Below, one piece after another: positions 40,317 through 49,521 of a stretch of 64,000 bases of DNA. This DNA comes from Sinorhizobium fredii USDA 205 (GTDB lineage: Bacteria; Pseudomonadota; Alphaproteobacteria; Rhizobiales; Rhizobiaceae): the NCBI RefSeq assembly GCF_001461695.1, contig NZ_AUTC01000055.1:1-64000 (forward strand). Reading direction: 5' to 3'. The notes under the pieces are model-generated. The model searched no databases. It was not told the DNA's origin and worked only from the letters and a program-made list of their open reading frames with translations. Numbering within the stretch: position 1 is the first letter of the stretch; every line of letters begins with the position of its first letter. A program made the translations under genes and the position numbers.

Positions 40317-41096
40317 TCAATCCGTGGCGGTTTCGGGGGAGTCTTCCCCTCCAGCATAACGCTCCCAACCGCGGGCCATAAGGTGCTCCTGCGGTAAAAA
40401 CTTTGTTTTATACCCCATCTTGCGGGATCCCTTGACCCAGTAGCCGAGATAGACGTGCGGCAGGCCGCGTTCCTTTGCCCGGCGGATATGATCGAGGATC
40501 ATGAAGGTGCCGAGGGAGCGGTTTGCGAGGCCTGGATCGAAGAAGGAATAAACCATCGACAGCCCGTCGCCCATCCGGTCGGTGAGCGCTGTTGCGATCA
40601 GAGGACCTCTGGCCTTCTCGCTGATGCCATCGCCTTCGGCCCGCAAGCGGTACTCGATGATCTTCGTGTGCACATGGGTATCCTCGACCATCATGGCGTA
40701 GTCGAGCACCGACATGTCCGACATGCCTCCCCTCTGGTGCCGGCAATCCAGATAGCGGCGGAAGAGGTTGTACTGCTCGCTCGATGGTTCTGCCGGGTAT
40801 TCGGTGGCGACCACGTCCTGGTTGGCCGCCAGAACACGACGCATCGAGCGGGTGGGCAGGAACTCGTTGGCCAGTATTCGCACCGAAATGCAGGCGCGGC
40901 AGGTCTCGCATGCCGGGCGATAGGCGATGTTCTGCGAACGGCGGAAGCCGCCCTGCGTCAGAAGATCATTCAGTTCGGGCGCGCGCTCGCCCACCATGTG
41001 CGTGAAGACTTTCCGTTCCATCTCGTTCGGCAGGTAGGGACAGGCTGCCGGAGCGGTCAGATAGAATTGCGGAGACGATGTGGTCTGCGTGTTCAT
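40317..41096 (-). CDS. bpt: Aspartate/glutamate leucyltransferase (Bpt)
   Basis: 259 aa. Bpt/ATE family: [20 protein letters not shown] at the N-terminus, [12 protein letters not shown]ys pair and C-terminal [16 protein letters not shown]. It adds Leu from Leu-tRNA to N-terminal Asp/Glu, marking proteins for ClpS/ClpAP. E. coli lacks this enzyme. It precedes the DMT transporter gene with almost no gap. No clps or aat gene lies in this window. Confidence 0.94.
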   Translation of the reverse strand: MNTQTTSSPQFYLTAPAACPYLPNEMERKVFTHMVGERAPELNDLLTQGGFRRSQNIAYRPACETCRACISVRILANEFLPTRSMRRVLAANQDVVATEYPAEPSSEQYNLFRRYLDCRHQRGGMSDMSVLDYAMMVEDTHVHTKIIEYRLRAEGDGISEKARGPLIATALTDRMGDGLSMVYSFFDPGLANRSLGTFMILDHIRRAKERGLPHVYLGYWVKGSRKMGYKTKFLPQEHLMARGWERYAGGEDSPETATD

Positions 41097-41257
41097 CGAG
41101 CGCGGGGGTCACTCTTCGCGAGGTTACTCTGCAATAGGATGGCCGAAGAATGAAAAACGTCAACACACTCGTTCGGGGCGAGCGAGCAAAGTGCCGGCAA
41201 ATTTTTCCTGGGGCCGTCGCTTCCGGCTCTGGCCGGCTTTTCCGGGCCGTAAAACGG

Positions 41258-41722
41258 TCAATACATGTCGCGTCGGACGGCGACAGTGCCGATCAGAAGA
41301 TCGTGCAGCAACCTGCCGCGGTCCGTGAACAGCCCGATCAGCAGGATCAGCGGCGTCAACAGCGCATTGGCGATCCAGAAGATCGCCAGATGGACGATCG
41401 CGGTCAGGAAATCCATCGGCCGCCCATCGGTTCGAGCGATCGCTACGCCCATGATCCTCATTCCGAGCGACGCCTGCTCGCGGCCCCCGACCGTCAGGCC
41501 GAAATAGAGCATCGCCACGAGCGCGAAGAGCACCGGATAGAGGAAGAAGCCGAGGCCGAGCGTCAGGATGCCCAGGAAGAAGACCACCACTGCAGCCGGG
41601 ATCCACAGCAGCGCGACGATCAGATAGTCGATAATGAAGGCGAACACGCGGCGCGACAGGACACCCTGGTAAGCGCGCCAGTCCTGGCTCGGAAGTCGGA
41701 GTTCCTGGTTTTGCATGCTCAT
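41258..41722 (-). CDS. RDD-family membrane protein
   Basis: 154 aa. The RDD domain opens with YQGVLSRRVFAFIIDYLIV (Arg, then the Asp-containing first helix), has three to four membrane helices and the conserved late segment GREQASLGMRIMGVAIARTDG. Family role is poorly defined; some members are ion antiporters. Stands between hemB and bpt, all on one strand but with 77- and 161-bp gaps. Confidence 0.88.
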   Translation of the reverse strand: MSMQNQELRLPSQDWRAYQGVLSRRVFAFIIDYLIVALLWIPAAVVVFFLGILTLGLGFFLYPVLFALVAMLYFGLTVGGREQASLGMRIMGVAIARTDGRPMDFLTAIVHLAIFWIANALLTPLILLIGLFTDRGRLLHDLLIGTVAVRRDMY

Positions 41723-41799
41723 GTCAGCCTCGCATCGTTTCGATCACATATGGGGACCGAATTCGACAAAACAATGCGTCTGGCGTGCGAACCGGCCGC

Positions 41800-42813
41800 T
41801 CACCGCTTTGCCAGGATCCTCGCCACCTCGACGGCGAAATAGCTGAGGATGCCGTCGCAGCCGGCGCGCTTGAAGGCAAGCAGCGTCTCGAGCATGACGC
41901 GCTCGCCGTCGATCCAGCCGTTGGCGGCTGCCGCCTTGATCTGCGTGTATTCGCCCGAGACCTGATAGGCGAAGACCGGCAGGCCGAAGGCTTCCTTCAT
42001 CCGCCAGCAGATGTCGAGATAGGGCAGGCCCGGTTTCACCATCAGCATGTCGGCGCCTTCCTCGACGTCGAGCGCGGCGTCGCGGATCGCCTCGGTGCCG
42101 TTGGCCGGATCGATGTAGTAGGTCTTCTTGTCGCCTTTCAGCAGGCCGCCGGTGCCGATCGCCTCGCGATAGGGGCCGTAGAAGGCGGAGGCGAACTTCG
42201 TCGCATAGGACATGATGCCGACATTCTGGTGGCCGGCCGCATCGAGCGCCTCGCGGATAGCGCCGATCCGCCCGTCCATCATTTCGGAAGGAGCAATGAT
42301 GTCGGAGCCGGCATCCGCCTGGATGACGGCGGCGCGGGCGACCGCTTCCACCGTCTCGTCGTTGACGATCTCGCCGGCCCGCAGGATGCCGTCATGGCCG
42401 TGGCTGGTAAACGGATCGAGCGCGACGTCGGTAATGACGCCGATATTCGGCACGGCCTTCCTGATCGCCCGCGTCGCCTCGTTGATGAGATTGTCGGCGG
42501 CAAGGCTGTTCGAGCCGGTCTCGTCGCGGAGCGCCATCTCGATATTCGGGAAGGTGGCGACGGCGGGAATGCCGAGGTCGGCCGCCTCCCTGACCGCCTC
42601 GACGGCCTTGTCGATGCTCATGCGGCTGACGCCGGGCATCGCTTCGATCGGCTGAACGATGCCGCTGCCCGGCACGATGAAGATCGGCCAGATCAGGTCG
42701 TCGACGGTGAGCCGGTTCTCCTGTACCAGGCGGCGTGTCCAGTCCGCCTTGCGGTTGCGGCGCATCCGACGGTGTCCGGTGATCCTGTCCACAAGATTTG
42801 TCCTGTCGTTCAT
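41800..42813 (-). CDS. hemB: Delta-aminolevulinic acid dehydratase (porphobilinogen synthase)
   Basis: About 337 aa. Substrate Lys sites are seen in SYATKFASAFYGPYREA and MLMVKPGLPYLD, the latter in the typical position of the Schiff-base lysine. The Zn triple-Cys motif DVCLCEYTSHG is replaced by a Cys-free segment (ALDPFTSHGHDG), so this is the Mg/allosteric-Mg type common in rhizobia. Start ATG 42813 has AAGGA eight bases upstream; an ATG at 42822 is too close to it. Makes porphobilinogen for heme and vitamin B12. Confidence 0.96.
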   Translation of the reverse strand: MNDRTNLVDRITGHRRMRRNRKADWTRRLVQENRLTVDDLIWPIFIVPGSGIVQPIEAMPGVSRMSIDKAVEAVREAADLGIPAVATFPNIEMALRDETGSNSLAADNLINEATRAIRKAVPNIGVITDVALDPFTSHGHDGILRAGEIVNDETVEAVARAAVIQADAGSDIIAPSEMMDGRIGAIREALDAAGHQNVGIMSYATKFASAFYGPYREAIGTGGLLKGDKKTYYIDPANGTEAIRDAALDVEEGADMLMVKPGLPYLDICWRMKEAFGLPVFAYQVSGEYTQIKAAAANGWIDGERVMLETLLAFKRAGCDGILSYFAVEVARILAKR

Positions 42814-42971
42814 CGCGCCCATGTCCTTCTTCTTTCATCTGCGTCGGTCGAAGGCGGTTTATCACGCGCCTCGGCAGATTGAAAACCGCATCGCGGCGGG
42901 TGAGGGGCTGCGGCATTTCCACCCGCGCTTAGCGCTGGTGGATTGCCGGCACTCGGCCTATCTTGCCGGCC

Positions 42972-43409
42972 ATGCTTCACGATTCTGCTCATGTCCCGAA
43001 GCCGTCGCTCACCGAAATGCTGTTCGGCTGGTTCCTGCGCCTGGTCTCGGCTTCCTGCTTCTGGTTCGCGCTGAACTACTGGGCGATGCTGATCGGCTTC
43101 TCTCACGGCGGTGCCGGTCGATTCGATTTGCTGGCGCCGGAGTGGCGTGCCGCGGCGACCGCGCTTGCCGTCCTCTATCCGGTCGCCGCCATCGGGCTCT
43201 GGTTGCTGGTCTCCTGGGGGCCGGTGATCTGGGTGCTTGCGGCCGCCATCGAGATGGTCATGTACGAGTTCTATCCTGGCATGCTCGAGGCTCGTCCGCT
43301 GCTCCTCGTGCTGCATGGGACGGTCGCCGTCACCTTTGTTCTCTTCCGTGCGGCGATACTCTGGCAGCGCCTGCGCCAGGCGCGGCAGGTAAGGGTTGAT
43401 TCACCCTGA
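42972..43409 (+). CDS. Small integral membrane protein, DUF6163-like
   Basis: About 145 aa with four hydrophobic helices (LFGWFLRLVSASCFWFALNY, ALAVLYPVAAIGLWLLVSW, VIWVLAAAIEMVMYEFY, LLVLHGTVAVTFVLFRAA). Matches my recollection of the rhizobial DUF6163 proteins; no function is known. The start could be the ATG at 42972 or a TTG at 42963; neither has a clear ribosome site. It precedes ldtR by 130 bp and is divergent from hemB. Confidence 0.78.
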   Translation: MLHDSAHVPKPSLTEMLFGWFLRLVSASCFWFALNYWAMLIGFSHGGAGRFDLLAPEWRAAATALAVLYPVAAIGLWLLVSWGPVIWVLAAAIEMVMYEFYPGMLEARPLLLVLHGTVAVTFVLFRAAILWQRLRQARQVRVDSP

Positions 43410-43539
43410 GACAGGCTCTGCGAATGGTAAGTACATGTTAAGGCTGCGGTTTAAGTAGAATTTTATACGTATTCGATAGGGTCTCACTCAAGGCGGGAAG
43501 ACAAAGAAACACCGCCAAACGAAACAGTGAGGCACGAAA

Positions 43540-44052
43540 ATGAACACCAAGATGAAGCCGCAGGTAGCAGCACCCCGGGACCCGCAGGAAGAAACGATCC
43601 GTGGTCTCTATATGGAATCCCTTCACCTCGTCGAGCGTCTGCATCGCCGTCTGCTCGACGTCATCAAGGACGAGTTCGACCGGCAGGGTCGCAGCGACGT
43701 CAATGCCGTCCAGGCGCTGCTGCTGTTCAACATCGGTAATTCGGAGCTGACGGCCGGCGAGCTTCGCTCCCGCGGCTACTACCTCGGTTCCAACGTCTCC
43801 TACAACGTCAAGAAGCTCGTCGATCTTGGCCTCATCAACCATCAGCGCTCCCGCATCGACCGGCGTTCGGTCCGCATCAGCCTGACGGAAGAGGGCCAGG
43901 AGATCGCCGAGACCGTTGCCAAGCTCTATGAGCGCCATATCGGCTCGATCCACAAGGTCGGCGGCATCGGTTCGGACGAGTTCACCCAGATGAACAAGCT
44001 CCTGCAGCGCCTCGACCGCTTCTGGAACGACAGCATCATGTATCGCCTGTAA
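43540..44052 (+). CDS. ldtR: MarR-family regulator LdtR
   Basis: 170 aa winged-helix regulator: dimerisation helix, wHTH (LTAGELRSRGYYLGSNVSYN then VKKLVDLGLINHQRSRIDRR) and C-terminal helices. It matches LdtR, described in Liberibacter and S. meliloti, which controls the neighbouring L,D-transpeptidase gene and osmotic-stress tolerance. The gene lies just upstream of such a transpeptidase, as expected. Preceded by GTGAGGCACGAAA. The next gene is 349 bp away and probably has its own LdtR-regulated promoter. Confidence 0.92.
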   Translation: MNTKMKPQVAAPRDPQEETIRGLYMESLHLVERLHRRLLDVIKDEFDRQGRSDVNAVQALLLFNIGNSELTAGELRSRGYYLGSNVSYNVKKLVDLGLINHQRSRIDRRSVRISLTEEGQEIAETVAKLYERHIGSIHKVGGIGSDEFTQMNKLLQRLDRFWNDSIMYRL

Positions 44053-44070
44053 TCACGGCCATACGCACCT

Positions 44071-44118
44071 CCAGCTTCAAGGGTCGGACGCAATCCCTGC
44101 GTGTCCGACCTTTGCTGG
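44071..44118 (+). terminator. Hairpin after ldtR
   Basis: Stem GGTCGGAC (44082-44089) / GTCCGACC (44103-44110) inside outer arms CCAGC (44071-44075) / GCTGG (44114-44118). Only TTT follows the inner stem, so it is a moderate terminator candidate lying about 20 bp after the ldtR stop. Confidence 0.6.
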
Positions 44119-44330
44119 CATTTCCCGAGCGAGTTGTTGTCGAAGCTCCGCCGCGCCATGCCTCGGGAGAGGTCGAGACACGAATTGGCCATATTGCTAT
44201 GACAGCGACGCTTTCATGCGGCAGGTGCGCAATTGCGTTTTTTCGCGGCGATTCGTTTTCGCCCCGACCTGCCGGGATGGCTCTCGCTCGCACGACCGTG
44301 AAAGCAATTTGAGGGCCGGGTGGGCACGCG

Positions 44331-44350
44331 GGTTTACCTTTGTTAACCAT
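44331..44350 (+). promoter_or_regulatory. CtrA-like TTTACC / TTAACC direct repeat upstream of the L,D-transpeptidase
   Basis: TTTACC (44333-44338) and TTAACC (44343-44348) are spaced one helical turn apart, in the 349-bp gap before the L,D-transpeptidase. CtrA boxes are built on TTAAC half-sites, though the classic TTAA-N7-TTAAC spacing is not matched. The rest of the gap (44119-44330) holds no convincing gene. Confidence 0.35.
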
Positions 44351-44401
44351 GTGCGTGCTAGGGCTCGGGCAGCGCGCTTTTTGCGCATTGGGTGGTAGGA
44401 C

Positions 44402-45730
44402 ATGTCGAAAAAGAACGGAATTGATGCTTTCTCGCGCCGCGTGTTTCTGCGTTCGGCCGCATCGCTCGGTACCGCCGCGTGGGCTGGCGCCGCCAGTGCC
44501 CAGGACGCACTGGGCGAGCTCATCAATTCGCCGCGCCGCGGCTCCTGGGATGACCAGTTCGACGCCAAGGCCTCGCGCACCGCGACGGCAGTCCTCTCCA
44601 ATACGCCGGTTTTCGGTCCTCAGACGATCGGCCATGTGCAGCAGGCCATCTTCGATTACCAGCAGATCGTCGCCGGCGGCGGCTGGCCCCAGGTTCCGCA
44701 GACCGGCGTAAGGCTCGAGCTCGGCGTCACCGATCCCTCGGTACAGCAGCTGCGTCAGCGCCTGATGGTCTCGGGCGACCTGCCGCGGTCGGCCGGTATT
44801 TCCTCTTCCTTCGACTCCTATGTCGACGGCGCGGTCAAGCGCTTCCAGGCGCGCCACGGCTTGCCGGCCGATGGCGTGATCGGCGAATATTCCTTCAAGG
44901 CGATGAACGTCGACGCCGCGACGCGTTTGGCCCAGCTCGAGACCAACCTTGTGCGGCTCCAGTCGATGTCGGGCGATCTCGGCCGCCGCTATGTCATGGT
45001 CAACATCCCCGCCGCCTATATCGAGGCGGTCGAGAATGGTCGCGTTGTGCTGCGCCATACCGCGATCGTCGGCAAGATCGACCGTCAATCGCCGATCCTC
45101 AATTCGAAAATCTACGAGGTCATCCTCAACCCCTACTGGACCGCGCCGCGCTCGATCGTCCAGAAGGACATCTTGCCGTTGATGCGCAAGGACCCGACCT
45201 ATCTCGAGCGCAACGCCATCCGCCTCTTCGACGGAAGCGGCAACGAAGTGTCGCCCGAAACCGTCGACTGGAACGCCGAGAAGGCGCCCAACCTGATGTT
45301 CCGTCAGGATCCTGGCAAGATCAACGCAATGTCCTCGACGAAGATCAACTTCCACAATGAACATGCGGTCTACATGCACGACACGCCGCAGCAGGGCCTG
45401 TTCAACAAGCTGATGCGTTTCGAATCGTCTGGCTGCGTGCGCGTGCAGAACGTCCGCGACCTTTCCACCTGGCTGCTCAAGGAAACGCCCGGCTGGTCGC
45501 GCCAGCAGATCGAGGCGACCATTAAAACGGGCGTCAATACGCCGATCAAGCTTGCCGAAGAAGTGCCGGTCTACTTCACCTACATCACCGCCTGGTCGGC
45601 CAAGGACCGCGTCGTCCAGTTCCGCGACGATATCTATCAGCGCGACGGCGCAGCGGAGCTGGCCCTCCAGACGACGACCGGAGTCGAGCAATCGCCCGGA
45701 CCAATCGACGCCGACGCTTTGCCGCAATAA
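44402..45730 (+). CDS. L,D-transpeptidase (YkuD family) with Tat-like signal
   Basis: 442 aa. N-terminus has a twin-arginine pattern (SRRVFLRSAASLGTAAWAG) and is followed by a peptidoglycan-binding domain (VKRFQARHGLPADGVIGEYS, about 140-165) and a YkuD catalytic domain whose signature is VYMHDTP ... FESSGCVRVQN (His and nucleophilic Cys). It makes 3-3 crosslinks or attaches proteins to peptidoglycan in the periplasm. It corresponds to the LdtR target (LdtP) in Liberibacter. Polar-growing Rhizobiales rely heavily on such enzymes. Ends in a short linker, then a strong terminator. Confidence 0.94.
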   Translation: MSKKNGIDAFSRRVFLRSAASLGTAAWAGAASAQDALGELINSPRRGSWDDQFDAKASRTATAVLSNTPVFGPQTIGHVQQAIFDYQQIVAGGGWPQVPQTGVRLELGVTDPSVQQLRQRLMVSGDLPRSAGISSSFDSYVDGAVKRFQARHGLPADGVIGEYSFKAMNVDAATRLAQLETNLVRLQSMSGDLGRRYVMVNIPAAYIEAVENGRVVLRHTAIVGKIDRQSPILNSKIYEVILNPYWTAPRSIVQKDILPLMRKDPTYLERNAIRLFDGSGNEVSPETVDWNAEKAPNLMFRQDPGKINAMSSTKINFHNEHAVYMHDTPQQGLFNKLMRFESSGCVRVQNVRDLSTWLLKETPGWSRQQIEATIKTGVNTPIKLAEEVPVYFTYITAWSAKDRVVQFRDDIYQRDGAAELALQTTTGVEQSPGPIDADALPQ

Positions 45731-45756
45731 GCAAAGTGCAGCATTCCTAGATTCGT

Positions 45757-45788
45757 AGCCGCGCATTCCCCGGGATGCGCGGCTTTTT
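45757..45788 (+). terminator. Rho-independent terminator of the L,D-transpeptidase gene
   Basis: Stem AGCCGCGCAT (45757-45766) / ATGCGCGGCT (45775-45784), inner TCCC/GGGA pairing, followed by TTTTT to 45788. Confidence 0.9.
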
Positions 45789-45915
45789 CATGACTGGCCG
45801 GCCGCGACTTTGGGCGCGGCGGACGGTGGAAATGGCGCAAACCGCACAGCGGATATTGCTCTCGGCGTGCGAGGAAGATAAAGGAACAGCCACCCTTGAG
45901 AGGAGCCTCGCCCCG

Positions 45916-47211
45916 ATGCTTGCACAGACCACTGACGCCTTCTTCACCCGCTCGCTCGCCGATAGCGATCCGGAAATCTTCGGTGCGATCGAGAAGGAGC
46001 TGGGTCGCCAGCGCCACGAGATCGAGCTGATCGCCTCCGAGAACATCGTGTCCCGCGCCGTGCTCGAGGCCCAGGGCTCGATCATGACCAACAAATATGC
46101 CGAGGGCTACCCGGGCAAGCGCTATTACGGCGGCTGCCAATATGTGGATATCGCCGAGGAACTGGCGATCGATCGGGCCAAGAAGCTCTTCGGCGTCAAC
46201 TTCGCCAACGTGCAGCCGAACTCCGGTTCGCAGATGAACCAGGCGGTGTTCCTGGCGCTCCTGCAGCCCGGCGACACCTTCATGGGCCTCGACCTCAATT
46301 CCGGCGGTCACCTGACCCACGGCTCCCCGGTGAACATGTCGGGCAAGTGGTTCAACGTCGTTTCCTACGGCGTGCGCGAAGACGATCACCTGCTCGACAT
46401 GGACGATGTCGCCGAGAAGGCCCGCAAGCACAAGCCGAAGCTGATCATCGCCGGCGGCACCGCCTATTCGCGCATCTGGGACTGGAAGCGTTTCCGTGAG
46501 ATCGCCGATGAAGTCGGCGCCTGGCTGATGGTCGACATGGCCCACATTGCCGGTCTCGTCGCTGGTGGGCAGCATCCGTCGCCGTTCCCGCATTGCCATG
46601 TCGCGACGACCACCACGCACAAGTCGTTGCGCGGCCCGCGCGGCGGCATGATCCTCACCAATGACGAGGACATCGCCAAGAAGATCAATTCGGCCGTCTT
46701 TCCGGGCCTCCAGGGCGGCCCGCTGATGCATGTGATCGCTGCCAAGGCCGTTGCATTCGGCGAGGCGCTGCAGCCCTCCTTCAAGGACTATGCGGCCCAG
46801 ATCGTCAAGAATGCCCGCACCCTTGCCGAGACGCTGAAGGCAAACGGCCTCGACATCGTGTCCGGCGGCACCGACAACCACCTGATGCTGGTCGACCTGC
46901 GCAAGAAGAACGCCACCGGCAAGCGCGCCGAGGCGGCGCTTGGTCGCGGCTACATCACCTGCAACAAGAACGGCATCCCGTTCGATCCGGAAAAGCCCTT
47001 CGTCACCTCGGGCGTTCGCCTCGGCACGCCGGCCGGCACGACGCGCGGCTTCAAGGAGGCGGAATTCAAGGAAATCGGCGAGTTGATCGTCGAGGTGCTT
47101 GACGGTCTCAAGGCCGCCAACTCCGACGAGGGCAATGCGGCCGTCGAAGCTGCCGTTCGCGAAAAGGTCGTGAAGCTCACTGACCGATTCCCGATGTACG
47201 GCTACATGTGA
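45916..47211 (+). CDS. glyA: Serine hydroxymethyltransferase
   Basis: 431 aa, full length. PLP Schiff-base lysine in [14 protein letters not shown]-terminal [19 protein letters not shown] and [14 protein letters not shown] match GlyA. It interconverts serine and glycine with THF and supplies one-carbon units. Start at 45916 is behind a GAGAGGAG ribosome site; the frame runs 47 codons further upstream without homology character. It begins the GlyA-NrdR-RibD-RibE run; the glyA-nrdR gap is only 12 bp. Confidence 0.97.
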   Translation: MLAQTTDAFFTRSLADSDPEIFGAIEKELGRQRHEIELIASENIVSRAVLEAQGSIMTNKYAEGYPGKRYYGGCQYVDIAEELAIDRAKKLFGVNFANVQPNSGSQMNQAVFLALLQPGDTFMGLDLNSGGHLTHGSPVNMSGKWFNVVSYGVREDDHLLDMDDVAEKARKHKPKLIIAGGTAYSRIWDWKRFREIADEVGAWLMVDMAHIAGLVAGGQHPSPFPHCHVATTTTHKSLRGPRGGMILTNDEDIAKKINSAVFPGLQGGPLMHVIAAKAVAFGEALQPSFKDYAAQIVKNARTLAETLKANGLDIVSGGTDNHLMLVDLRKKNATGKRAEAALGRGYITCNKNGIPFDPEKPFVTSGVRLGTPAGTTRGFKEAEFKEIGELIVEVLDGLKAANSDEGNAAVEAAVREKVVKLTDRFPMYGYM

Positions 47212-47223
47212 TCGGACGATTGC

Positions 47224-47697
47224 ATGCGCTGCCCCTATTGCAGTTCCGAAGACAGCCAGGTGAAGGATTCCCGTCCGGCCGAGGACGGGAACGCCATTCG
47301 CCGTCGCCGCATCTGCCCGGATTGCGGTGGCCGGTTCACGACCTTCGAGCGGGTGCAGCTGCGTGAGCTGATGATCATCAAGAAGACCGGTCGGAAGGTG
47401 CCTTTCGACCGGGACAAGCTCTTGCGCTCCTTCGAGATCGCCCTGCGCAAGCGCCCCGTCGATCGCGACCGTATCGAGCGGGCGGTGTCCGGCATCGTCC
47501 GCCGGCTGGAAAGCTCCGGCGAGACCGAAATCCCCTCGGAGGAAATCGGCCTTCAGGTGCTCGAGGCCTTGAAAAGCCTCGATGACGTCGGTTTCGTGCG
47601 ATACGCCTCCGTCTATCGGGATTTCTCCCACGCCGAGGATTTCGAGAAGGTCATCGCGGAGATCAGCGCCAAGATCGCGCGCGATCCCAGCGAATAG
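47224..47697 (+). CDS. nrdR: Transcriptional repressor NrdR
   Basis: 157 aa. N-terminal zinc ribbon ([18 protein letters not shown] ... [13 protein letters not shown]) and an ATP-cone ([20 protein letters not shown]). NrdR senses ATP/dATP and represses ribonucleotide reductase genes. It follows glyA at 12 bp and precedes ribD at 21 bp, so the four genes probably form one operon linking one-carbon, dNTP and flavin synthesis. Confidence 0.97.
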   Translation: MRCPYCSSEDSQVKDSRPAEDGNAIRRRRICPDCGGRFTTFERVQLRELMIIKKTGRKVPFDRDKLLRSFEIALRKRPVDRDRIERAVSGIVRRLESSGETEIPSEEIGLQVLEALKSLDDVGFVRYASVYRDFSHAEDFEKVIAEISAKIARDPSE

Positions 47698-47718
47698 CTG
47701 TAGCGAGCGGAGGAGCGC

Positions 47719-48822
47719 ATGGGCGGGCCGACGCGTGAGGACGAGAGGTTCATGGCGGCGGCGCTGCGCCTCGCGCGCCGCAATCTTGGTCTGACATCCA
47801 CAAATCCTTCGGTCGCCTGCCTTATCGTCAAGGACGGAACAATCGTCGGGCGGGCCGTGACGGCGCCGGGCGGGCGCCCGCATGCCGAGACGCAGGCGCT
47901 CGCCGATGCCGGTGAGAAGGCGAGGGGGGCGACGGCCTATGTCACGCTCGAACCCTGTTCGCATCACGGCAGGACGCCGCCCTGCGCCGATGCGTTGGTC
48001 GCCTCGGGGGTTGCCCGGGTCGTCGTCTGCCTTCTCGACCCCGATGAGCGTGTCGCCGGCCGTGGAGTGGTGATGCTGCGCGACGCCGGCATCGATGTCG
48101 ATCTTGGCGTTCTCCGCGATGAAGGCGAGCGTGTGCTCGAAGCCTATCTCATGCGCCAGCGGATGAAACGGCCGCATGTCACCCTCAAGCTTGCCGTTTC
48201 GGCGGACGGCATGATCGGGCGAAAGGGCGAGGGGCAGGTCAGGATCACCGGTGCGGTCGCGCGCGCCCAGGTCCAAGTGCTGCGCGCCGAGACCGACGCC
48301 ATCCTCGTCGGGGTTGGCACGGCAAGCGCCGACGATCCGGAACTCACCGTTCGGTTACCTGGGCTTGAAGCGCGTTCTCCGATCCGCATTGTCCTTGATC
48401 GTCGTCTCGATCTGGCGGTCGGGTCGAAGCTCGTTCGTTCGGCCCGTGCGGTTCCATTGATCGCCGTTGCCGATTCGGTGCTCGATGCGCCCGCAATGAC
48501 GAGGCGCAGCAGGCTGGAAGAAGCGGGTGTAGAGGTGTTGAACGCCGACACGATATCCGACCTTTTGACCGCACTTGCGTCGCGCGGCATTTCATCGCTT
48601 CTGGTCGAAGGCGGGGCGCGGGCCGCGCGCCAGTTTCTCGATGCGGGTCTCGTCGATCGAATTCTGCTCTATACGGGACCGGCGACCCTTGGCGAAGACG
48701 GCATCCGATCCCCATTTGATCGGACGACCGTACCGGCAGGATTCTCGCTCAAGCGCACAGCCCATTACGGCGACGATATATTCGACGACTACGAGAGAGA
48801 TAGCGGATGTTCACAGGCATAA
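47719..48822 (+). CDS. ribD: Bifunctional riboflavin deaminase/reductase
   Basis: 367 aa. N-terminal CMP/dCMP-deaminase-type zinc domain (HAETQAL and EPCSHHGRTPPCADAL), C-terminal 5-amino-6-ribosylaminouracil reductase (SADGMIGRKGEGQ, TNADDPE-like ASADDPELTVR). Carries out the second and third steps of riboflavin synthesis. Start ATG with GGAGGAGCGC ribosome site. Its last 16 bp overlap the ribE start, implying coupling. Confidence 0.96.
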   Translation: MGGPTREDERFMAAALRLARRNLGLTSTNPSVACLIVKDGTIVGRAVTAPGGRPHAETQALADAGEKARGATAYVTLEPCSHHGRTPPCADALVASGVARVVVCLLDPDERVAGRGVVMLRDAGIDVDLGVLRDEGERVLEAYLMRQRMKRPHVTLKLAVSADGMIGRKGEGQVRITGAVARAQVQVLRAETDAILVGVGTASADDPELTVRLPGLEARSPIRIVLDRRLDLAVGSKLVRSARAVPLIAVADSVLDAPAMTRRSRLEEAGVEVLNADTISDLLTALASRGISSLLVEGGARAARQFLDAGLVDRILLYTGPATLGEDGIRSPFDRTTVPAGFSLKRTAHYGDDIFDDYERDSGCSQA

Positions 48823-49427
48823 TCACCGATATCGGTACCGTGGAGAAGGTCACGGCGCTGAGAGAAGGCGTCAAGCTGCGCGTCGCCACCAGCTATGATC
48901 CGCAGACGATCGACATGGGCGCCTCGATCGCCCATGCCGGCGTGTGCCTGACCGTAACGGCCCTGCCGGAGGCCGGCAGCAATGAGCGCTGGTTCGAAGT
49001 CGAGGCCTGGGAAGAGGCCTTGAGGCTGACCACTATTTCCGGCTGGCAAGAGGGGACCCGCATCAATCTCGAGCGCTCGCTGAAGATCGGCGACGAGCTC
49101 GGCGGCCACATCGTCTCCGGCCATGTGGACGGCCAGGCGGAAATCCTTGCCGTCGAGCCGGAAGGCGACGCCGTGCGCTTTCGGCTCAGGGCGCCGGAAC
49201 ATCTCGCCCGATTTGTCGCGCCGAAAGGTTCCGTGGCGCTCGACGGCACATCTCTGACGGTCAATCGGGTCGATGGCGCCGAGTTCGACGTGCTGTTGAT
49301 CCGCCACTCGCTCGAGGTCACGACCTGGGGTGACCGCCGGGCCGGCGACTTTGTCAATTTCGAGGTCGACACCATGGCCCGCTATGCGGCAAGGCTTGCC
49401 GAGTTCCCCGCGCCGAAGGCGGAATGA
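48807..49427 (+). CDS. ribE: Riboflavin synthase alpha subunit
   Basis: 206 aa with two lumazine-binding barrels: MFTGIITDIGTV ... IAHAGVCLTV and LEVTTWGDRRAGDFVNFEVD in the second. It dismutates lumazine to riboflavin. Overlaps ribD by 16 bp. In most alphaproteobacteria ribH follows directly, but here three minus-strand genes and repeat DNA intervene and ribH resumes at 51521. Confidence 0.95.
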   Translation: MFTGIITDIGTVEKVTALREGVKLRVATSYDPQTIDMGASIAHAGVCLTVTALPEAGSNERWFEVEAWEEALRLTTISGWQEGTRINLERSLKIGDELGGHIVSGHVDGQAEILAVEPEGDAVRFRLRAPEHLARFVAPKGSVALDGTSLTVNRVDGAEFDVLLIRHSLEVTTWGDRRAGDFVNFEVDTMARYAARLAEFPAPKAE

Positions 49428-49435
49428 AAACATTA

Positions 49436-49479
49436 CTGCAGCGACCTTTGGGCGTCTAAAAAGACGCACGGCGCTGTAG
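49436..49479. repeat. Rhizobial palindromic repeat, module A
   Basis: Outer arms CTGCAGCG (49436-49443) / CGCTGTAG (49472-49479), inner GCGTCT (49452-49457) / AGACGC (49462-49467) with ACCTTT. It is 8 nt after the ribE stop, right where the riboflavin operon is interrupted. Confidence 0.88.
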
Positions 49480-49486
49480 CCGAGAA

Positions 49487-49515
49487 GCCCGCCCCCGGTG
49501 ACCCCGGGGGCGGGC
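49487..49515 (-). terminator. Very strong GC hairpin at the 3' end of the 116-aa secreted gene
   Basis: 12-bp stem GCCCGCCCCCGG (49487-49498) / CCGGGGGCGGGC (49504-49515) with a TGACC loop. No long T tract follows on the minus strand. It may stop transcripts from both sides, together with the adjacent repeat. Confidence 0.55.
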
Positions 49516-49521
49516 AATCTG

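Noticed and set aside
44112..44312. 66-codon frame between ldtR and the L,D-transpeptidase gene
   Set aside because: Starts on TTG inside the ldtR terminator region, no ribosome site, no family character.
45775..45915. N-terminal extension of GlyA (47 codons)
   Set aside because: Starts inside the transpeptidase terminator; the GlyA family N-terminus and a GAGAGGAG site fix the start at 45916.
45637..48276. Open frame of 879 codons on the minus strand across ldt, glyA, nrdR and ribD
   Set aside because: Antisense shadow. The plus-strand genes have intact active sites, ribosome sites and terminators.
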